A DNA stretch of 64,000 nt from Pseudomonas sp. R76 (GCF_009834565.1 NZ_CP019428.1:310001-374000), one strand, 5' to 3'; positions 1 to 7,764 are shown, counted from the first letter of the stretch. Notes: generated from the sequence alone by a model not told the origin. Translations and numbers: made by a program.

Positions 1-306
1 TGTATGGGCGCAGCGGGTTGGGTGCAGCCGGGCAAACGTTGCAACGCCAATTACTTGATTTATGCGCCAACAGCCCAGCGTAAAACGCTCGACAAGCGCC
101 GTTTTTGTGGCGAGGGGCTGGCCACAATCCATGCCTTTTCTGAATATTTTTTATGCCTGAAAAGCATCGAAAAACAGCGCCTTCGTCACAGGCCACGCAG
201 GACGTGGTTTTGGCGCTTCAGGATGTTTCTCATATTCAATTTTGATCTATGTATAACTTTAAAGATTACTTTATGAGATAAGCGTCTGGCCCCGATGATT
301 CAGCCC
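1..306. other. Non-coding region upstream of tonB
   Basis: I see no convincing gene here. The open frame starting at position 4 has no family resemblance, no ribosome binding site and an atypical composition. The stretch around 225-290 is AT-rich compared with its surroundings and contains TTGATC near 241 and TATAAC near 252. Those are candidate promoter parts, but I cannot pair them convincingly. The tonB promoter must lie in this stretch, because only 26 bases separate the hairpin that follows from the tonB start. No clear Fur box is visible. Confidence 0.5.
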
Positions 307-341
307 TCGACGGCCGCTTTGGCAGGCCTGTCGGTTTTTTT
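307..341 (+). terminator. Intrinsic terminator-like hairpin ahead of tonB
   Basis: CGAC-GGCC (308-315) pairs with GGCC-T-GTCG (325-333), giving eight base pairs with one bulged T and a nine-base loop, followed by seven T residues (335-341). It ends only 26 bases before the tonB ATG. It is either the terminator of a gene upstream of the window or an attenuator in the tonB leader. No room remains for a promoter between it and tonB. Confidence 0.7.
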
Positions 342-367
342 GTTTCAAAACCGTAGGGAGTGAATCA

Positions 368-1186
368 ATGGGCAATGTCCAGACCGCCGCCAGTGCACCC
401 GAGGCGCAGTGGCGCCAGGCACCGAGTGGTGAGTTGGTCGACCTTGGCCGGCCGCACCGCGCGCCGTTGGGGCAGTTGCGTTTGCAGCAAACCCCGAAGC
501 GCTTCTCGAGCCGCCGCGAAGGCCTTCTGCTGGGCTTGCTGGTGTTGGCGCTGCACGCTGCGGTGATCTATTGGGTGAGCCAGAAGCCGACGCCGGTGCT
601 GCCGATTGTGCCGCCGGAAATCCCGCCGATGACCATCGAATTTTCCCAGCCGGCGCCGCCGGTGGTTGAGCCGCCACCGCCCGTACCGCCACCACCGCCG
701 CCTGTGGTTGAGCCACCGCCGCCGGTGGTGGATGAGTTGGCCGCCAAGCCGGCGCCGCCGAAACCGATTCCAAAACCTAAGCCCAAGCCAATACCGAAGC
801 CCGAGCCCAAGCCCGTACCGAAACCGGTCGAGCAGCCGCCCGCGCCACCTAAGCCCGCGCCACCTGCTCCGCCCGCGCCGGCCGCACCGCCGTCGCCTGC
901 ACCGGTTACACCCGCGTCGGCGAACGCCGCGTACCTGAAGAACCCGGCGCCGGAGTACCCGTCACTGGCCCAGCGCCGGGGTTGGGAAGGCACGGTGTTG
1001 CTCAGGGTGCATGTGTTGGCCAGCGGCAAACCGGGTGAGATCCAGATCCAGAAAAGCAGCGGGCGCCAGCAACTCGATGACGCCGCACTGGCCGCCGTGA
1101 AGCGTTGGAGCTTCGTGCCGGCCAAGCAGGGCGATGTGGCCCAGGACGGCTGGGTCAGCGTACCGATCGATTTCAAGATTCACTAA
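368..1186 (+). CDS. tonB: TonB energy transducer (TonB2-type)
   Basis: 272-residue inner-membrane/periplasmic protein that transmits proton-motive energy from ExbB-ExbD to outer-membrane receptors for siderophores and similar ligands. A cytoplasmic extension of about 50 residues precedes one membrane helix (about 53-70). A long Pro/Lys/Glu-rich periplasmic spacer follows (about 75-185), then a C-terminal TonB domain containing the EYPSLAQRRGWEGTV segment. Start ATG 368 has GGGAG upstream. It is followed by exbB and exbD in one operon. The order tonB-exbB-exbD and the length match what I recall of the TonB2-ExbB1-ExbD1 set of P. aeruginosa, rather than the exbB-exbD-tonB order of other systems. 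Confidence 0.95.
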   Translation: MGNVQTAASAPEAQWRQAPSGELVDLGRPHRAPLGQLRLQQTPKRFSSRREGLLLGLLVLALHAAVIYWVSQKPTPVLPIVPPEIPPMTIEFSQPAPPVVEPPPPVPPPPPPVVEPPPPVVDELAAKPAPPKPIPKPKPKPIPKPEPKPVPKPVEQPPAPPKPAPPAPPAPAAPPSPAPVTPASANAAYLKNPAPEYPSLAQRRGWEGTVLLRVHVLASGKPGEIQIQKSSGRQQLDDAALAAVKRWSFVPAKQGDVAQDGWVSVPIDFKIH

Positions 1187-1240
1187 CTATTGCGCTGCGG
1201 TGTGTTGCACACGCCGCGACTTGTACAGAGGGAAAACATC

Positions 1241-1960
1241 ATGGCATTAGCATCTCCACTTGAATCCATCGAAAGCGCGGTGATCTGGCTGCTGGTGGTC
1301 TTTTCGGTCGCGACCTGGGGCTTCGCCTTGCTCAAGGGCCTGCAGTTCGGTCGCCTCAAGGCCCAGGATCGCAAATTCCACAAACAGTTCTGGGCGGCGT
1401 CGAGTCTCGACTCGGCCGCCGAACTGGCCGAAACCCAACCCGGCGCTGCCGCCCGTGTGGCCCAGGCCGGTTATGCCGCAATCCAGGTCGGTGATGCGCC
1501 GCACGCAGCGGACTTGAGCCAGGCCATCAACCATCAGGACCGCCTTGAGCGCGCCCTGCGCCAGCAGATCGTGCGGGAACGACGCTCGCTGGAAACCGGC
1601 TTGGCCGTGGTCGCCAGTATCGGCAGCACCTCGCCGTTTATCGGCCTGTTCGGCACCGTGTGGGGGATCATGGAAGCGCTGAAGGGGATCAGCGCCGCCG
1701 GTTCCGCCAGCCTGGAAACCGTGGCCGGCCCGATTGGTGCGGCGCTGGTGGCCACGGGCGTCGGTATCGCTGTCGCGGTGCCGGCGGTGCTGGTCTACAA
1801 CTACTTCCTGCGCCGCCTGAAGCTGACGGCTGCCGACCTGGATGACTTTGCCCACGACTTCTACAGCCTGGCGCAGAAGAATTCCTTCCGGGTGTTGCTG
1901 CACCCTGCGCTCACCAAAAGCGCGGCCGGCACCCCGCAAAAAGTGAAGGAGGCGTCCTGA
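1241..1960 (+). CDS. exbB: ExbB, TonB-system proton channel subunit
   Basis: 239-residue MotA/TolQ/ExbB-family proton channel. I place the start at ATG 1241, behind GAGGGAAAAC, rather than at an upstream in-frame ATG at 1190 that lies 3 bases after the tonB stop and lacks a ribosome binding site. Three membrane helices are visible (about 12-32, 122-146 and 163-187). The conserved stretch SPFIGLFGTVWGIM lies near residues 131-144. It works with ExbD and TonB to harvest proton-motive force. Its stop is 1 base from the exbD ATG, so translation is probably coupled. Confidence 0.95.
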   Translation: MALASPLESIESAVIWLLVVFSVATWGFALLKGLQFGRLKAQDRKFHKQFWAASSLDSAAELAETQPGAAARVAQAGYAAIQVGDAPHAADLSQAINHQDRLERALRQQIVRERRSLETGLAVVASIGSTSPFIGLFGTVWGIMEALKGISAAGSASLETVAGPIGAALVATGVGIAVAVPAVLVYNYFLRRLKLTAADLDDFAHDFYSLAQKNSFRVLLHPALTKSAAGTPQKVKEAS

Positions 1961-1961
1961 G

Positions 1962-2363
1962 ATGGCCTTCTCCACGCAAGACAGTGATGAGGTGCTGAGC
2001 GAGATCAACGTCACGCCGTTGGTGGACGTGATGCTGGTGCTGCTGGTGGTGTTTATTGTCACCGCGCCGCTGCTGACCAATTCGATCCCGATCAACCTGC
2101 CCAAGACCCAGGCCGTGGCCCCGGTGGAGCAGAAAGACCCGCTGGTGGTGAGCATCGACGGCGCCGGCAAACTGTTTATCAACAAGGACGAAATCCAGCC
2201 GGACTTGCTGGAATTCAACCTGCAGTCGGCCAAGGCCAAGGACCCCGATGTGCGGGTGCAACTGCAGGCTGACGATGGAGTTAATTATGGCGAAGTGGCG
2301 CGAGCCATGGCGTCTATCGAGCGCGCGGGCATCACCAAGTTGTCGGTGATTACCGCACGTTAG
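1962..2363 (+). CDS. exbD: ExbD, TonB-system proton channel subunit
   Basis: 133-residue ExbD/TolR-family protein. It has a short cytoplasmic N-terminus, a single membrane helix (about 20-42) carrying Asp22 in LVDVMLVLL (the position of the essential proton-carrying Asp of this family), and a periplasmic domain. It is the last gene of the tonB-exbB-exbD operon and is followed by a Rho-independent terminator. Confidence 0.95.
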   Translation: MAFSTQDSDEVLSEINVTPLVDVMLVLLVVFIVTAPLLTNSIPINLPKTQAVAPVEQKDPLVVSIDGAGKLFINKDEIQPDLLEFNLQSAKAKDPDVRVQLQADDGVNYGEVARAMASIERAGITKLSVITAR

Positions 2364-2397
2364 TTTCAAATGCCTCGACAATTTTTTGGCCGTCTCC

Positions 2398-2431
2398 TTG
2401 GCAGGGTGCGGCCTTTTTTTTGCCTGAAATT
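2398..2431 (+). terminator. Terminator of the tonB-exbB-exbD operon
   Basis: GGCCG (2398-2402) pairs with CGGCC (2419-2423) around an inner CTCC/GGG pairing, followed by eight T residues. It lies 35 bases after the exbD stop. Confidence 0.8.
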
Positions 2432-2460
2432 CCGTTGAAGCTCGATGTGAAATGAGGTCT

Positions 2461-2551
2461 ATGTGGGAGCGGGCTTGCTCGCGAATACGGTGGGTCAGCA
2501 GCAGATGCGCTAACTGATATACCGCATTCGCGAGCAAGCCCGCTCCCACAT
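2461..2551. repeat. REP doublet (GCGGGCTTGCTCGCGA type)
   Basis: Two inverted copies of the Pseudomonas REP sequence (GTGGGAGCGGGCTTGCTCGCGAA-like arms) at the two ends, with a loop of about 40 bases that differs between copies. Such REPIN-like units are non-autonomous and are thought to be spread by RAYT transposases. None is encoded in this window. This copy sits between the exbD terminator and the hydrolase promoter. Confidence 0.9.
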
Positions 2552-2599
2552 TTTGATCTTCTTCGGTTTTGAATTTTTGGTTATTAATAAATAGCTTCT

Positions 2600-2634
2600 T
2601 ATTCCTTAACGAATATAACCCCCGTCCCTATACT
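2600..2634 (+). promoter_or_regulatory. Promoter with TATTC-N6-GAATA inverted repeat
   Basis: A -35-like TTAACG (2606-2611) and a -10-like TATACT (2629-2634) are separated by 17 bases. A perfect inverted repeat TATTC-N6-GAATA (2600-2615) overlaps the -35. The same pattern, exact or imperfect, occurs upstream of other sulfur-related genes here (4248, 24964, 28525, 39898). A LysR-type factor such as CysB is inferred, not proven. It would drive the hydrolase/regulator pair that follows. Confidence 0.55.
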
Positions 2635-2670
2635 GGTCAGCAACGTTAAACGCTGCAGGAGGGCACACCC

Positions 2671-3252
2671 ATGCACAGCGAGTCGATTCGTTATCTGATC
2701 GTGCCGGGCTGGCAAGGATCGCCAGAAGATCATTGGCAAAGTCATTGGCAGAACAGCCTGCCCAACAGCGCGCGCGTGGAGCAGGCCGATTGGCTGACGC
2801 CACGTCGCGAAGATTGGGTGGCCGCACTGGCCGAGGCCATTGCCGCCGACAGCACGCCTGTCATTCTCATCGCCCATAGCCTGGGCTGCATCACCGTCGC
2901 CCATTGGGCGGCCACCGCGCCCGTGCAATTTTTGCGTCAGGTACGTGGCGCCTTGCTGGTGGCCCCGGCGGATGTCGAACGCCCGGCCTGTTCACCGGCC
3001 TTGCGCAACTTCGCGCCGATCCCGGCCGACCTGCTGCCATTTCCCAGCCAGGTGGTCAGTTCCGACAACGATAGCGCCGTCAGCGCCTCTCGAGCACTGG
3101 AGCTGGCGCGCAATTGGGGTGCCGAAGCCGGCATCCTGTCGGGCGCCGGCCACATCAATGTGAAGTCCGGCCACCAGCGTTGGGAGCAGGGTTTCGCCTA
3201 CCTTTATCGCCTGCAAAACCGCCTTGAGCATCACGCCCGGCGCAGTGCCTAA
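2671..3252 (+). CDS. RBBP9/YdeN-family serine hydrolase
   Basis: 193-residue small alpha/beta hydrolase. It begins with the family's typical IVPGWQGSPEDHWQSHW segment. The nucleophile Ser70 lies in IAHSLG, and a C-terminal GAGHIN carries the catalytic His. The natural substrate of this family is unknown. Its promoter carries the putative sulfur-type inverted repeat, and it is followed 49 bases later by an AAA+ regulator-like gene, so it is probably part of the sulfur-starvation response. CAGGAGGG precedes ATG 2671. Confidence 0.85.
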   Translation: MHSESIRYLIVPGWQGSPEDHWQSHWQNSLPNSARVEQADWLTPRREDWVAALAEAIAADSTPVILIAHSLGCITVAHWAATAPVQFLRQVRGALLVAPADVERPACSPALRNFAPIPADLLPFPSQVVSSDNDSAVSASRALELARNWGAEAGILSGAGHINVKSGHQRWEQGFAYLYRLQNRLEHHARRSA

Positions 3253-3301
3253 ATTCTTTTCAACGCCCCGTCCCTGAGTGGATTTGGGGCGGGAGCCTGC
3301 C

Positions 3302-4240
3302 ATGAGTCATGAAACCTTCGGCCAGCCACTGCTGACCTTCCCCGACGCCGAAAAAAGCCCGCTGAGCATCCGCGCCAAGGCACTGGTGTTTGTCGACCCG
3401 CGCTCGCGCCAACTGCGTGAACAGCTTGAAAACCTGGCGCCGCGTGCGTTGCCCGTGTTGATTCGCGGTGAGACCGGTAGCGGTAAAGAGCTGCTGGCGC
3501 GGCATATCCACCGTGGCAGCGACCGCACCGGGTTGTTTGTCTCGGTCAACTGCGGTGCGATCAGCCCCACTTACGCCGATGCCGAACTGTTCGGCTACGC
3601 AGCCGGCAGCCACAGCGGCGCGGCGAGCAGCCGGGCGGGGTGGTTTGGTTCGGCCAACGGCGGCACCTTGTACCTGGATGAGATCGGCGACTTGCCGCTG
3701 CCGATTCAGGTGAAATTGCTCGCCGCCCTGGAGAACCATGAAGTCACCCGCGTTGGCGCCCATCAGCCCAGCCCGGTAGACGTGCGCCTGGTCGCCGCCA
3801 CCAGCATCGACCTGGCCCAGGCCGTGGCAGCGGGCAAGTTTCATGAGCGGCTGTTCCATTATTTGAGCGAAGGCCAGCTCGACCTGCCGGCGTTGCGCGA
3901 GCGGGTCGGCGACATCCTGTCCCTGGCCGAATACTTTCTCGGCATCTACAGCCAGCGCCTGGACCTGCCGGTGCCGCTGATCAGCGACGCCGCCCAGCGC
4001 GTGCTGGAACACCACAGCTGGCCGGGCAATACCCGCGAGCTGGAAAACGTTATTCACTTTGCGCTGCTGGTCAGCAGTGGCGATGAAATTTTGCCCGAGC
4101 ACCTGAACCTGCCGTCGGCGGGCTCGCCGCTGGCGCAAGTGCAGCGGATTTACGCCAGTGCCAGCGCCGCCGAGCGGCAAGCCTTGCTCAGCTTTCTAGA
4201 TGAACAGCGGCTACATGAACAAAATGGAATATCAAAGTGA
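3302..4240 (+). CDS. Degenerate sigma-54-activator-like AAA+ protein
   Basis: 312 residues consisting of the AAA+ domain of sigma-54 enhancer-binding proteins and little else. Walker A is GETGSGKE (56-63), Walker B is LYLDEIGD (123-130), and WPGNTRELENV is intact. However, the GAFTGA loop reads GSHSGA (102-107), so the Phe and Thr that contact sigma-54 are replaced. The position of the second arginine finger (LYYR in NtrC) is Tyr188. No Fis-type HTH follows; the protein ends about 50 residues after the AAA+ lid. Start ATG 3302 (GGGCGGGAG upstream) is preferred over the in-frame ATG 3278. It is co-oriented with the hydrolase before it and the binding-protein gene after it. A classical sigma-54 activator role is doubtful. 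Confidence 0.8.
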   Translation: MSHETFGQPLLTFPDAEKSPLSIRAKALVFVDPRSRQLREQLENLAPRALPVLIRGETGSGKELLARHIHRGSDRTGLFVSVNCGAISPTYADAELFGYAAGSHSGAASSRAGWFGSANGGTLYLDEIGDLPLPIQVKLLAALENHEVTRVGAHQPSPVDVRLVAATSIDLAQAVAAGKFHERLFHYLSEGQLDLPALRERVGDILSLAEYFLGIYSQRLDLPVPLISDAAQRVLEHHSWPGNTRELENVIHFALLVSSGDEILPEHLNLPSAGSPLAQVQRIYASASAAERQALLSFLDEQRLHEQNGISK

Positions 4241-4247
4241 ATAAAAG

Positions 4248-4263
4248 ATACTGTTCGGGAATA
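4248..4263 (+). promoter_or_regulatory. Imperfect copy of the N6-GAATA operator-like repeat
   Basis: ATACT-N6-GAATA lies about 100 bases before the orphan MetQ-like gene, in an AT-rich stretch. It has the same half-site (GAATA) and six-base spacing as the perfect copies at 2600 and 28525. The call rests only on this similarity. Confidence 0.35.
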
Positions 4264-4365
4264 AAAAATCTAGGTATTGTCCATCCCACGCCGCGATAGC
4301 ACTTCGCTGGCACACCATAAAAAACGGTCGTCAGAGACGCCCCGGAATTTCGATAAGGACACTGC

Positions 4366-5148
4366 ATGAAAAAGGTTCTGTTGTTTACCGCACTGGCGGC
4401 TGCCCTGACTGCAAGCTTCGCCCAGGCCAACGAGAAACTGGTGGTTGCCGCAACCCCGATCCCGCACGCCGAGATCCTTGAGCTGGTGAAACCGACCCTG
4501 GCCAAAGAAGGCGTGGACCTGGAGATCAAGGTCTTCACCGACTATGTACAACCCAACACGCAGGTTGCCGAGAAGCGCCTGGACGCCAACTACTTCCAGA
4601 CCCTGCCGTACCTGGAAAACTTCAACAAGGGCAAGGGCACCAACCTGGTCACTGTGATCGGTGTGCATGTTGAGCCAATCGGCGGTTACTCGAAGAAGAT
4701 CAAGAACATTTCCGAGCTTAAAGATGGCGCCACCGTGGCCATCCCGAACGAAGGCTCCAACGCCGGCCGTGCCCTGTTGCTGCTGCAAAAGAACGGTCTG
4801 ATTACGCTGAAAGACCCGACCAATGCACTGGCTACGCCAAAAGACATCGCCAGCAACCCGAAAAACCTTAAATTCAAAGAGCTGGAATCGGCGCTGCTGC
4901 CACGTGTGCTGGATCAGGTTGACCTGGATGTGATCAACACAAACTACGCGCTGGAAGCTGGCCTGAACCCAGCCAAAGACGCGCTGATCATCGAAGATGC
5001 CAAGTCGCCGTACGTGAACTTCCTGGTGGCCCGCCCGGATAACAAGGACAGCGACGCTATCCAGAAACTGGCCAAGGCGCTGACCAGCCCGGAAGTTAAA
5101 GCTTTCATCGAGAAGAAGTACAACGGCGCGGTAGTGCCTGCGTTCTGA
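4366..5148 (+). CDS. Orphan MetQ/NlpA-family substrate-binding protein
   Basis: 260-residue periplasmic binding protein of the NlpA/MetQ family, which binds methionine or related compounds for an ABC importer. A Sec signal peptide (1-21, ending SFAQA) is present with no lipobox cysteine, unlike E. coli MetQ. Family segments include TDYVQPN, LDANYFQ, VAIPNEGSN and DVINTNYAL. No permease or ATPase is adjacent. The next ABC genes are of a different family, so it probably feeds the metNI pair encoded at 18.3-20.0 kb or another one elsewhere. A strong terminator follows. Confidence 0.88.
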   Translation: MKKVLLFTALAAALTASFAQANEKLVVAATPIPHAEILELVKPTLAKEGVDLEIKVFTDYVQPNTQVAEKRLDANYFQTLPYLENFNKGKGTNLVTVIGVHVEPIGGYSKKIKNISELKDGATVAIPNEGSNAGRALLLLQKNGLITLKDPTNALATPKDIASNPKNLKFKELESALLPRVLDQVDLDVINTNYALEAGLNPAKDALIIEDAKSPYVNFLVARPDNKDSDAIQKLAKALTSPEVKAFIEKKYNGAVVPAF

Positions 5149-5174
5149 TGTAACCAAAACCCCCTTCAAGGTTT

Positions 5175-5211
5175 GAACGCCGACGGCTACTACAGCGTCG
5201 GCGTTTTTTTT
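5175..5211 (+). terminator. Rho-independent terminator
   Basis: ACGCCGACG (5177-5185) pairs with CGTCGGCGT (5196-5204), followed by a run of eight T residues. It lies about 30 bases after the stop of the MetQ-like gene. Confidence 0.9.
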
Positions 5212-5264
5212 GATCGTTCCCACGCTCCGCGTGGGAATGCTTCCTGTGACGCTCTGCGTCACGC
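5212..5264. repeat. GATCGTTCCCACGC-type palindromic repeat
   Basis: GTTCCCACGC-TCC-GCGTGGGAA hairpin followed by a GTGACGC-TCT-GCGTCAC hairpin. The same repeat family appears at 33.13, 33.37 and 36.22 kb. It is distinct from the REP family, although the two often sit side by side. Confidence 0.75.
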
Positions 5265-5272
5265 TTTTAAAC

Positions 5273-5361
5273 TGTGGGAGCTGGCTTGCCTGCGATAGCG
5301 GTTTGTCAACTGCGGATGTGCTGGCCGATGTATCGCTATCGCAGGCAAGCCAGCTCCCACA
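5273..5361. repeat. REP doublet (GCTGGCTTGCCTGCGAT type)
   Basis: Inverted arms TGTGGGAGCTGGCTTGCC... and ...GGCAAGCCAGCTCCCACA flank a variable loop of about 45 bases. This is the second arm subtype of the REP family in this window. Confidence 0.9.
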
Positions 5362-5376
5362 TTGAGCAGCGGTGTG

Positions 5377-5463
5377 TCAGATAGGACGGCTATTAATCGC
5401 CCGACGCAACGCCACCAACCACTTCACCAGCTCCTGCGGATCAATCGGTTTCGCTTCGTTCAT
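5377..5463 (-). CDS. Possible 28-residue protein
   Basis: Short reading frame MNEAKPIDPQELVKWLVALR..., ending SRPI, with a good ribosome binding site (GAAGGA, about 10 bases before the ATG at 5463). The region Pro-Gln-Glu-Leu-Val-Lys-Trp-Leu-Val-Ala-Leu-Arg-Arg could form an amphipathic helix. I do not recognise it. The frame can be extended upstream to 5565, but that part lacks a ribosome binding site. It lies between a REP doublet and the ABC operon. Coding status is uncertain. Confidence 0.35.
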   Translation of the reverse strand: MNEAKPIDPQELVKWLVALRRAINSRPI

Positions 5464-5685
5464 TTTCTCATTCCTTCGAAAAAACAGCTTTCCTGCGACC
5501 TCAAGACCATAGCCGCCAGCGGCCAAACCCGCGAACCCTGCGGTTATCTTTTTGCGTGATATCAATATGCCATTTGGGTATTTAAATTTTGCTTTTTATA
5601 CCTTTAAAGTTCGCGCTACCCGGCGTTACCCACGTCGGCTCGTACTGCGCTCGCTGCATTACCCTTGCGGCGTCATGGACTCAAG
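5464..5685 (+). promoter_or_regulatory. AT-rich upstream region of the ABC operon
   Basis: The stretch 5555-5612 is markedly AT-rich. It includes TATGC-N6-GGTAT (5566-5581), a very loose match to the repeat seen at other sulfur genes here, and a TTTATACC segment near 5595 that could be a -10. The promoter of the permease-permease-ATPase-binding protein operon should lie here. Exact elements are not resolved. Confidence 0.3.
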
Positions 5686-6351
5686 ATGACCTTCGATTTC
5701 GCTTTTATCCTCAGCACCTTGCCGGCGTTTCTCAAAGCCGTGGGGGTGACGCTGCAAGTGGGCCTGATCGCCATTGCCACCTCGCTGCTGGTGGCGCTGA
5801 TCAACGCGGCGCTGCTGGTGTTTCGCACGCCTTACCTGTCGCGCCTGGTGGCGCTGTATGTGGAGTTGGCGCGCAACACGCCGCTGCTGATCCAACTGTT
5901 CTTCGTGTACTTCGCCTTGCCGGCCCTGGGGTTCAATATCTCCGGGTTCTGGGCGGCGATTATCACCATGACCTTTCTCGGCGGCGCCTACCTCACCGAA
6001 GTGCTGCGCGCCGGTGTGGAAGCGGTGCCGCTGGCGCAGATCGAGTCGGGCAAGTCCATCGGCCTGTCCGACTGGCAACTGCTGCGCCACGTGATCTTGC
6101 CCCAGGCCGGGATCCTCAGCCTGCCGGCGCTGTTCGCCAATTTCATCTTCCTGCTCAAGGAGACCACCGTGGTCTCCGCCGTGGCGGTGCCGGAGATTCT
6201 CTACACCACCAAAAGCTACATCGCGCTCTACTACAAAACCTACGAAATGCTCGCCGTGCTGACGCTGATCTGCGTGCTGTTGTTCTTGCCGCTGTCGCTG
6301 CTGCTCAGCCGCCTGGAAAGGAGGCTCCAGCATGGCCAGTTCGGGTCTTGA
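5686..6351 (+). CDS. Polar amino acid ABC transporter permease 1
   Basis: 221-residue inner-membrane permease of the His/Glu/Gln/Arg/opine family, with about five helices. The EAA-type loop near residues 108-135 contains AGVEAVPLAQIESGKSIGLS. I chose ATG 5686 over an upstream TTG at 5665. It overlaps the second permease by 20 bases, and the four genes of this operon all overlap or abut. The transporter type (cystine, glutamine or similar) cannot be fixed from the sequence. The sulfur-gene context favours a sulfur amino acid. Confidence 0.9.
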   Translation: MTFDFAFILSTLPAFLKAVGVTLQVGLIAIATSLLVALINAALLVFRTPYLSRLVALYVELARNTPLLIQLFFVYFALPALGFNISGFWAAIITMTFLGGAYLTEVLRAGVEAVPLAQIESGKSIGLSDWQLLRHVILPQAGILSLPALFANFIFLLKETTVVSAVAVPEILYTTKSYIALYYKTYEMLAVLTLICVLLFLPLSLLLSRLERRLQHGQFGS

Positions 6352-6991
6352 GTTGTTGTGGGTGTCGTTGCCGCAACTGGGCAAGGGCGCTGCGCAAACC
6401 CTGTCGATTTCATTTTTGAGCATCGCCTTCAGCACCGTTGGTGGCGTGTTGTACGGCGTGCTGCGCACGCTGAATAACACGCTGATCAACGCGGTGTTGC
6501 GGGTGTACCTGGAGCTGTTCCGGGCAATTCCGGTGCTGGTGTGGTTGTACCTGCTGTTTTTCGGTTTGCCGATTTTCTTCGGCCTGAGCATTCCGAGTTT
6601 CTGGTGCGCGGTGCTGGTGCTGTCGCTGTGGGGTGCCAGCGAGGTCGGCGAAGTGGTACGCGGCGCGTTGCATTCGCTGCCACGTGGCCAGCGCGAGGCC
6701 GGTTTGTCGATCGGCTTGTCCGACCCGCAGCTGTACGGCTACGTGCTGCTGCCCCAAGCCCTCAAGCGCATGACGCCGCCGACCATCAACGTCTACACGC
6801 GGATCATCAAGACCAGCTCGCTGGCGGTGCTGATCGGCGTGGTGGACGTGATCAAGGTCGGCCAGCAAATCATCGAACGCACCTATGAGTCGGTACTGAT
6901 CTACGGCGTGCTGTTCCTGTTTTTCTTCTTTATCTGCTACCCGTTGTCGGCCGCCTCCAAGGTGCTGGAACGGCGCTGGGCCCAAGCATGA
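6332..6991 (+). CDS. Polar amino acid ABC transporter permease 2
   Basis: 219-residue permease of the same family as its upstream partner, likely forming a heterodimer with it. The EAA loop contains RGALHSLPRGQREAGLSIGL. Membrane helices lie at about 20-45, 55-80, 90-112, 155-175 and 188-210. Its stop overlaps the start of the ATPase gene by 4 bases (ATGA), typical of translational coupling. Confidence 0.9.
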   Translation: MASSGLELLWVSLPQLGKGAAQTLSISFLSIAFSTVGGVLYGVLRTLNNTLINAVLRVYLELFRAIPVLVWLYLLFFGLPIFFGLSIPSFWCAVLVLSLWGASEVGEVVRGALHSLPRGQREAGLSIGLSDPQLYGYVLLPQALKRMTPPTINVYTRIIKTSSLAVLIGVVDVIKVGQQIIERTYESVLIYGVLFLFFFFICYPLSAASKVLERRWAQA

Positions 6992-7764
6992 GCGCATTGA
7001 TCGAGTTCCAGGGTTTCAACAAATTCTTTGGCGAGCAACAGGTGCTCAAGGGCATCGACCTGAGCGTGCAAAGCGGCGAAGTGGTGGTGATCCTCGGCCC
7101 CAGCGGCTGTGGCAAAAGCACTTTGCTGCGCTGTCTCAACGGCCTGGAAGTCGCGCACAGCGGCAGCCTGCGTTTTGCCGGCAAAGAGCTGCTGGATAAA
7201 AACACCGACTGGCGCCAGGTGCGTCAGGACGTGGGCATGGTGTTCCAGAGTTATCACCTGTTCCCGCACATGAGTGTGCTCGACAACATCCTGCTCGGCC
7301 CGCTGAAAGTGCAAAAACGCGAGCCCCGCGAAGCCCGCGCCCAAGCGGAAAAACTCCTCGAACGTGTGGGCCTGGCCGACAAGCGCGACGCCTTCCCGCG
7401 TCAGCTGTCCGGCGGTCAGCAGCAACGCATCGCCATCGTTCGTTCGCTGTGCATGAACCCGCAAGTGATGCTGTTTGACGAAGTCACCGCCGCCCTCGAC
7501 CCGGAAATGGTCAAGGAAGTGCTGGAGGTGATTCAGGGCCTGGCCCGCGATTGCATGACCTTGTTGATCGTCACCCATGAAATGGCCTTCGCCCGCGCCG
7601 TCGCCGACCGCGTGGTGTTTATGGAGGCCGGTCGCATCCTCGAACACAACACCCCCGAAGAATTCTTTACGAACCCGCAAACCGCACGCGCGCAGCAGTT
7701 CCTGGAGAAGTTCTCCTTTGTTTCAACACTGCCCAAGAAAGCCAAGGAACTGGAGCTGATATGA
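6988..7764 (+). CDS. Polar amino acid ABC transporter ATPase
   Basis: 258-residue ABC ATPase. Walker A is GPSGCGKS (about 36-43), the signature is LSGGQQQR (about 146-153), and Walker B is MLFDEVTAALDPE. The usual Asp-Glu-Pro-Thr-Ser after Walker B reads Asp-Glu-Val-Thr-Ala, as seen in some members of this subfamily. The C-terminus extends about 15 residues past the core. It overlaps both neighbours by 4 bases. Confidence 0.92.
   Translation: MSALIEFQGFNKFFGEQQVLKGIDLSVQSGEVVVILGPSGCGKSTLLRCLNGLEVAHSGSLRFAGKELLDKNTDWRQVRQDVGMVFQSYHLFPHMSVLDNILLGPLKVQKREPREARAQAEKLLERVGLADKRDAFPRQLSGGQQQRIAIVRSLCMNPQVMLFDEVTAALDPEMVKEVLEVIQGLARDCMTLLIVTHEMAFARAVADRVVFMEAGRILEHNTPEEFFTNPQTARAQQFLEKFSFVSTLPKKAKELELI

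Noticed and set aside
4..276. 90-codon frame at the start of the window
   Set aside because: No family resemblance, no ribosome binding site and an AT-rich 3' part; treated as non-coding.
5665..5685. Upstream TTG start for the first amino acid permease
   Set aside because: Adds seven poorly conserved residues (RRHGLK-like) without a ribosome binding site; ATG 5686 begins a normal first helix.
7441..7520. Possible loss of function in the amino acid ABC ATPase because Walker B is followed by VTA instead of PTS
   Set aside because: The catalytic Asp-Glu pair, signature and Walker A are intact; this substitution occurs in working members of the family.
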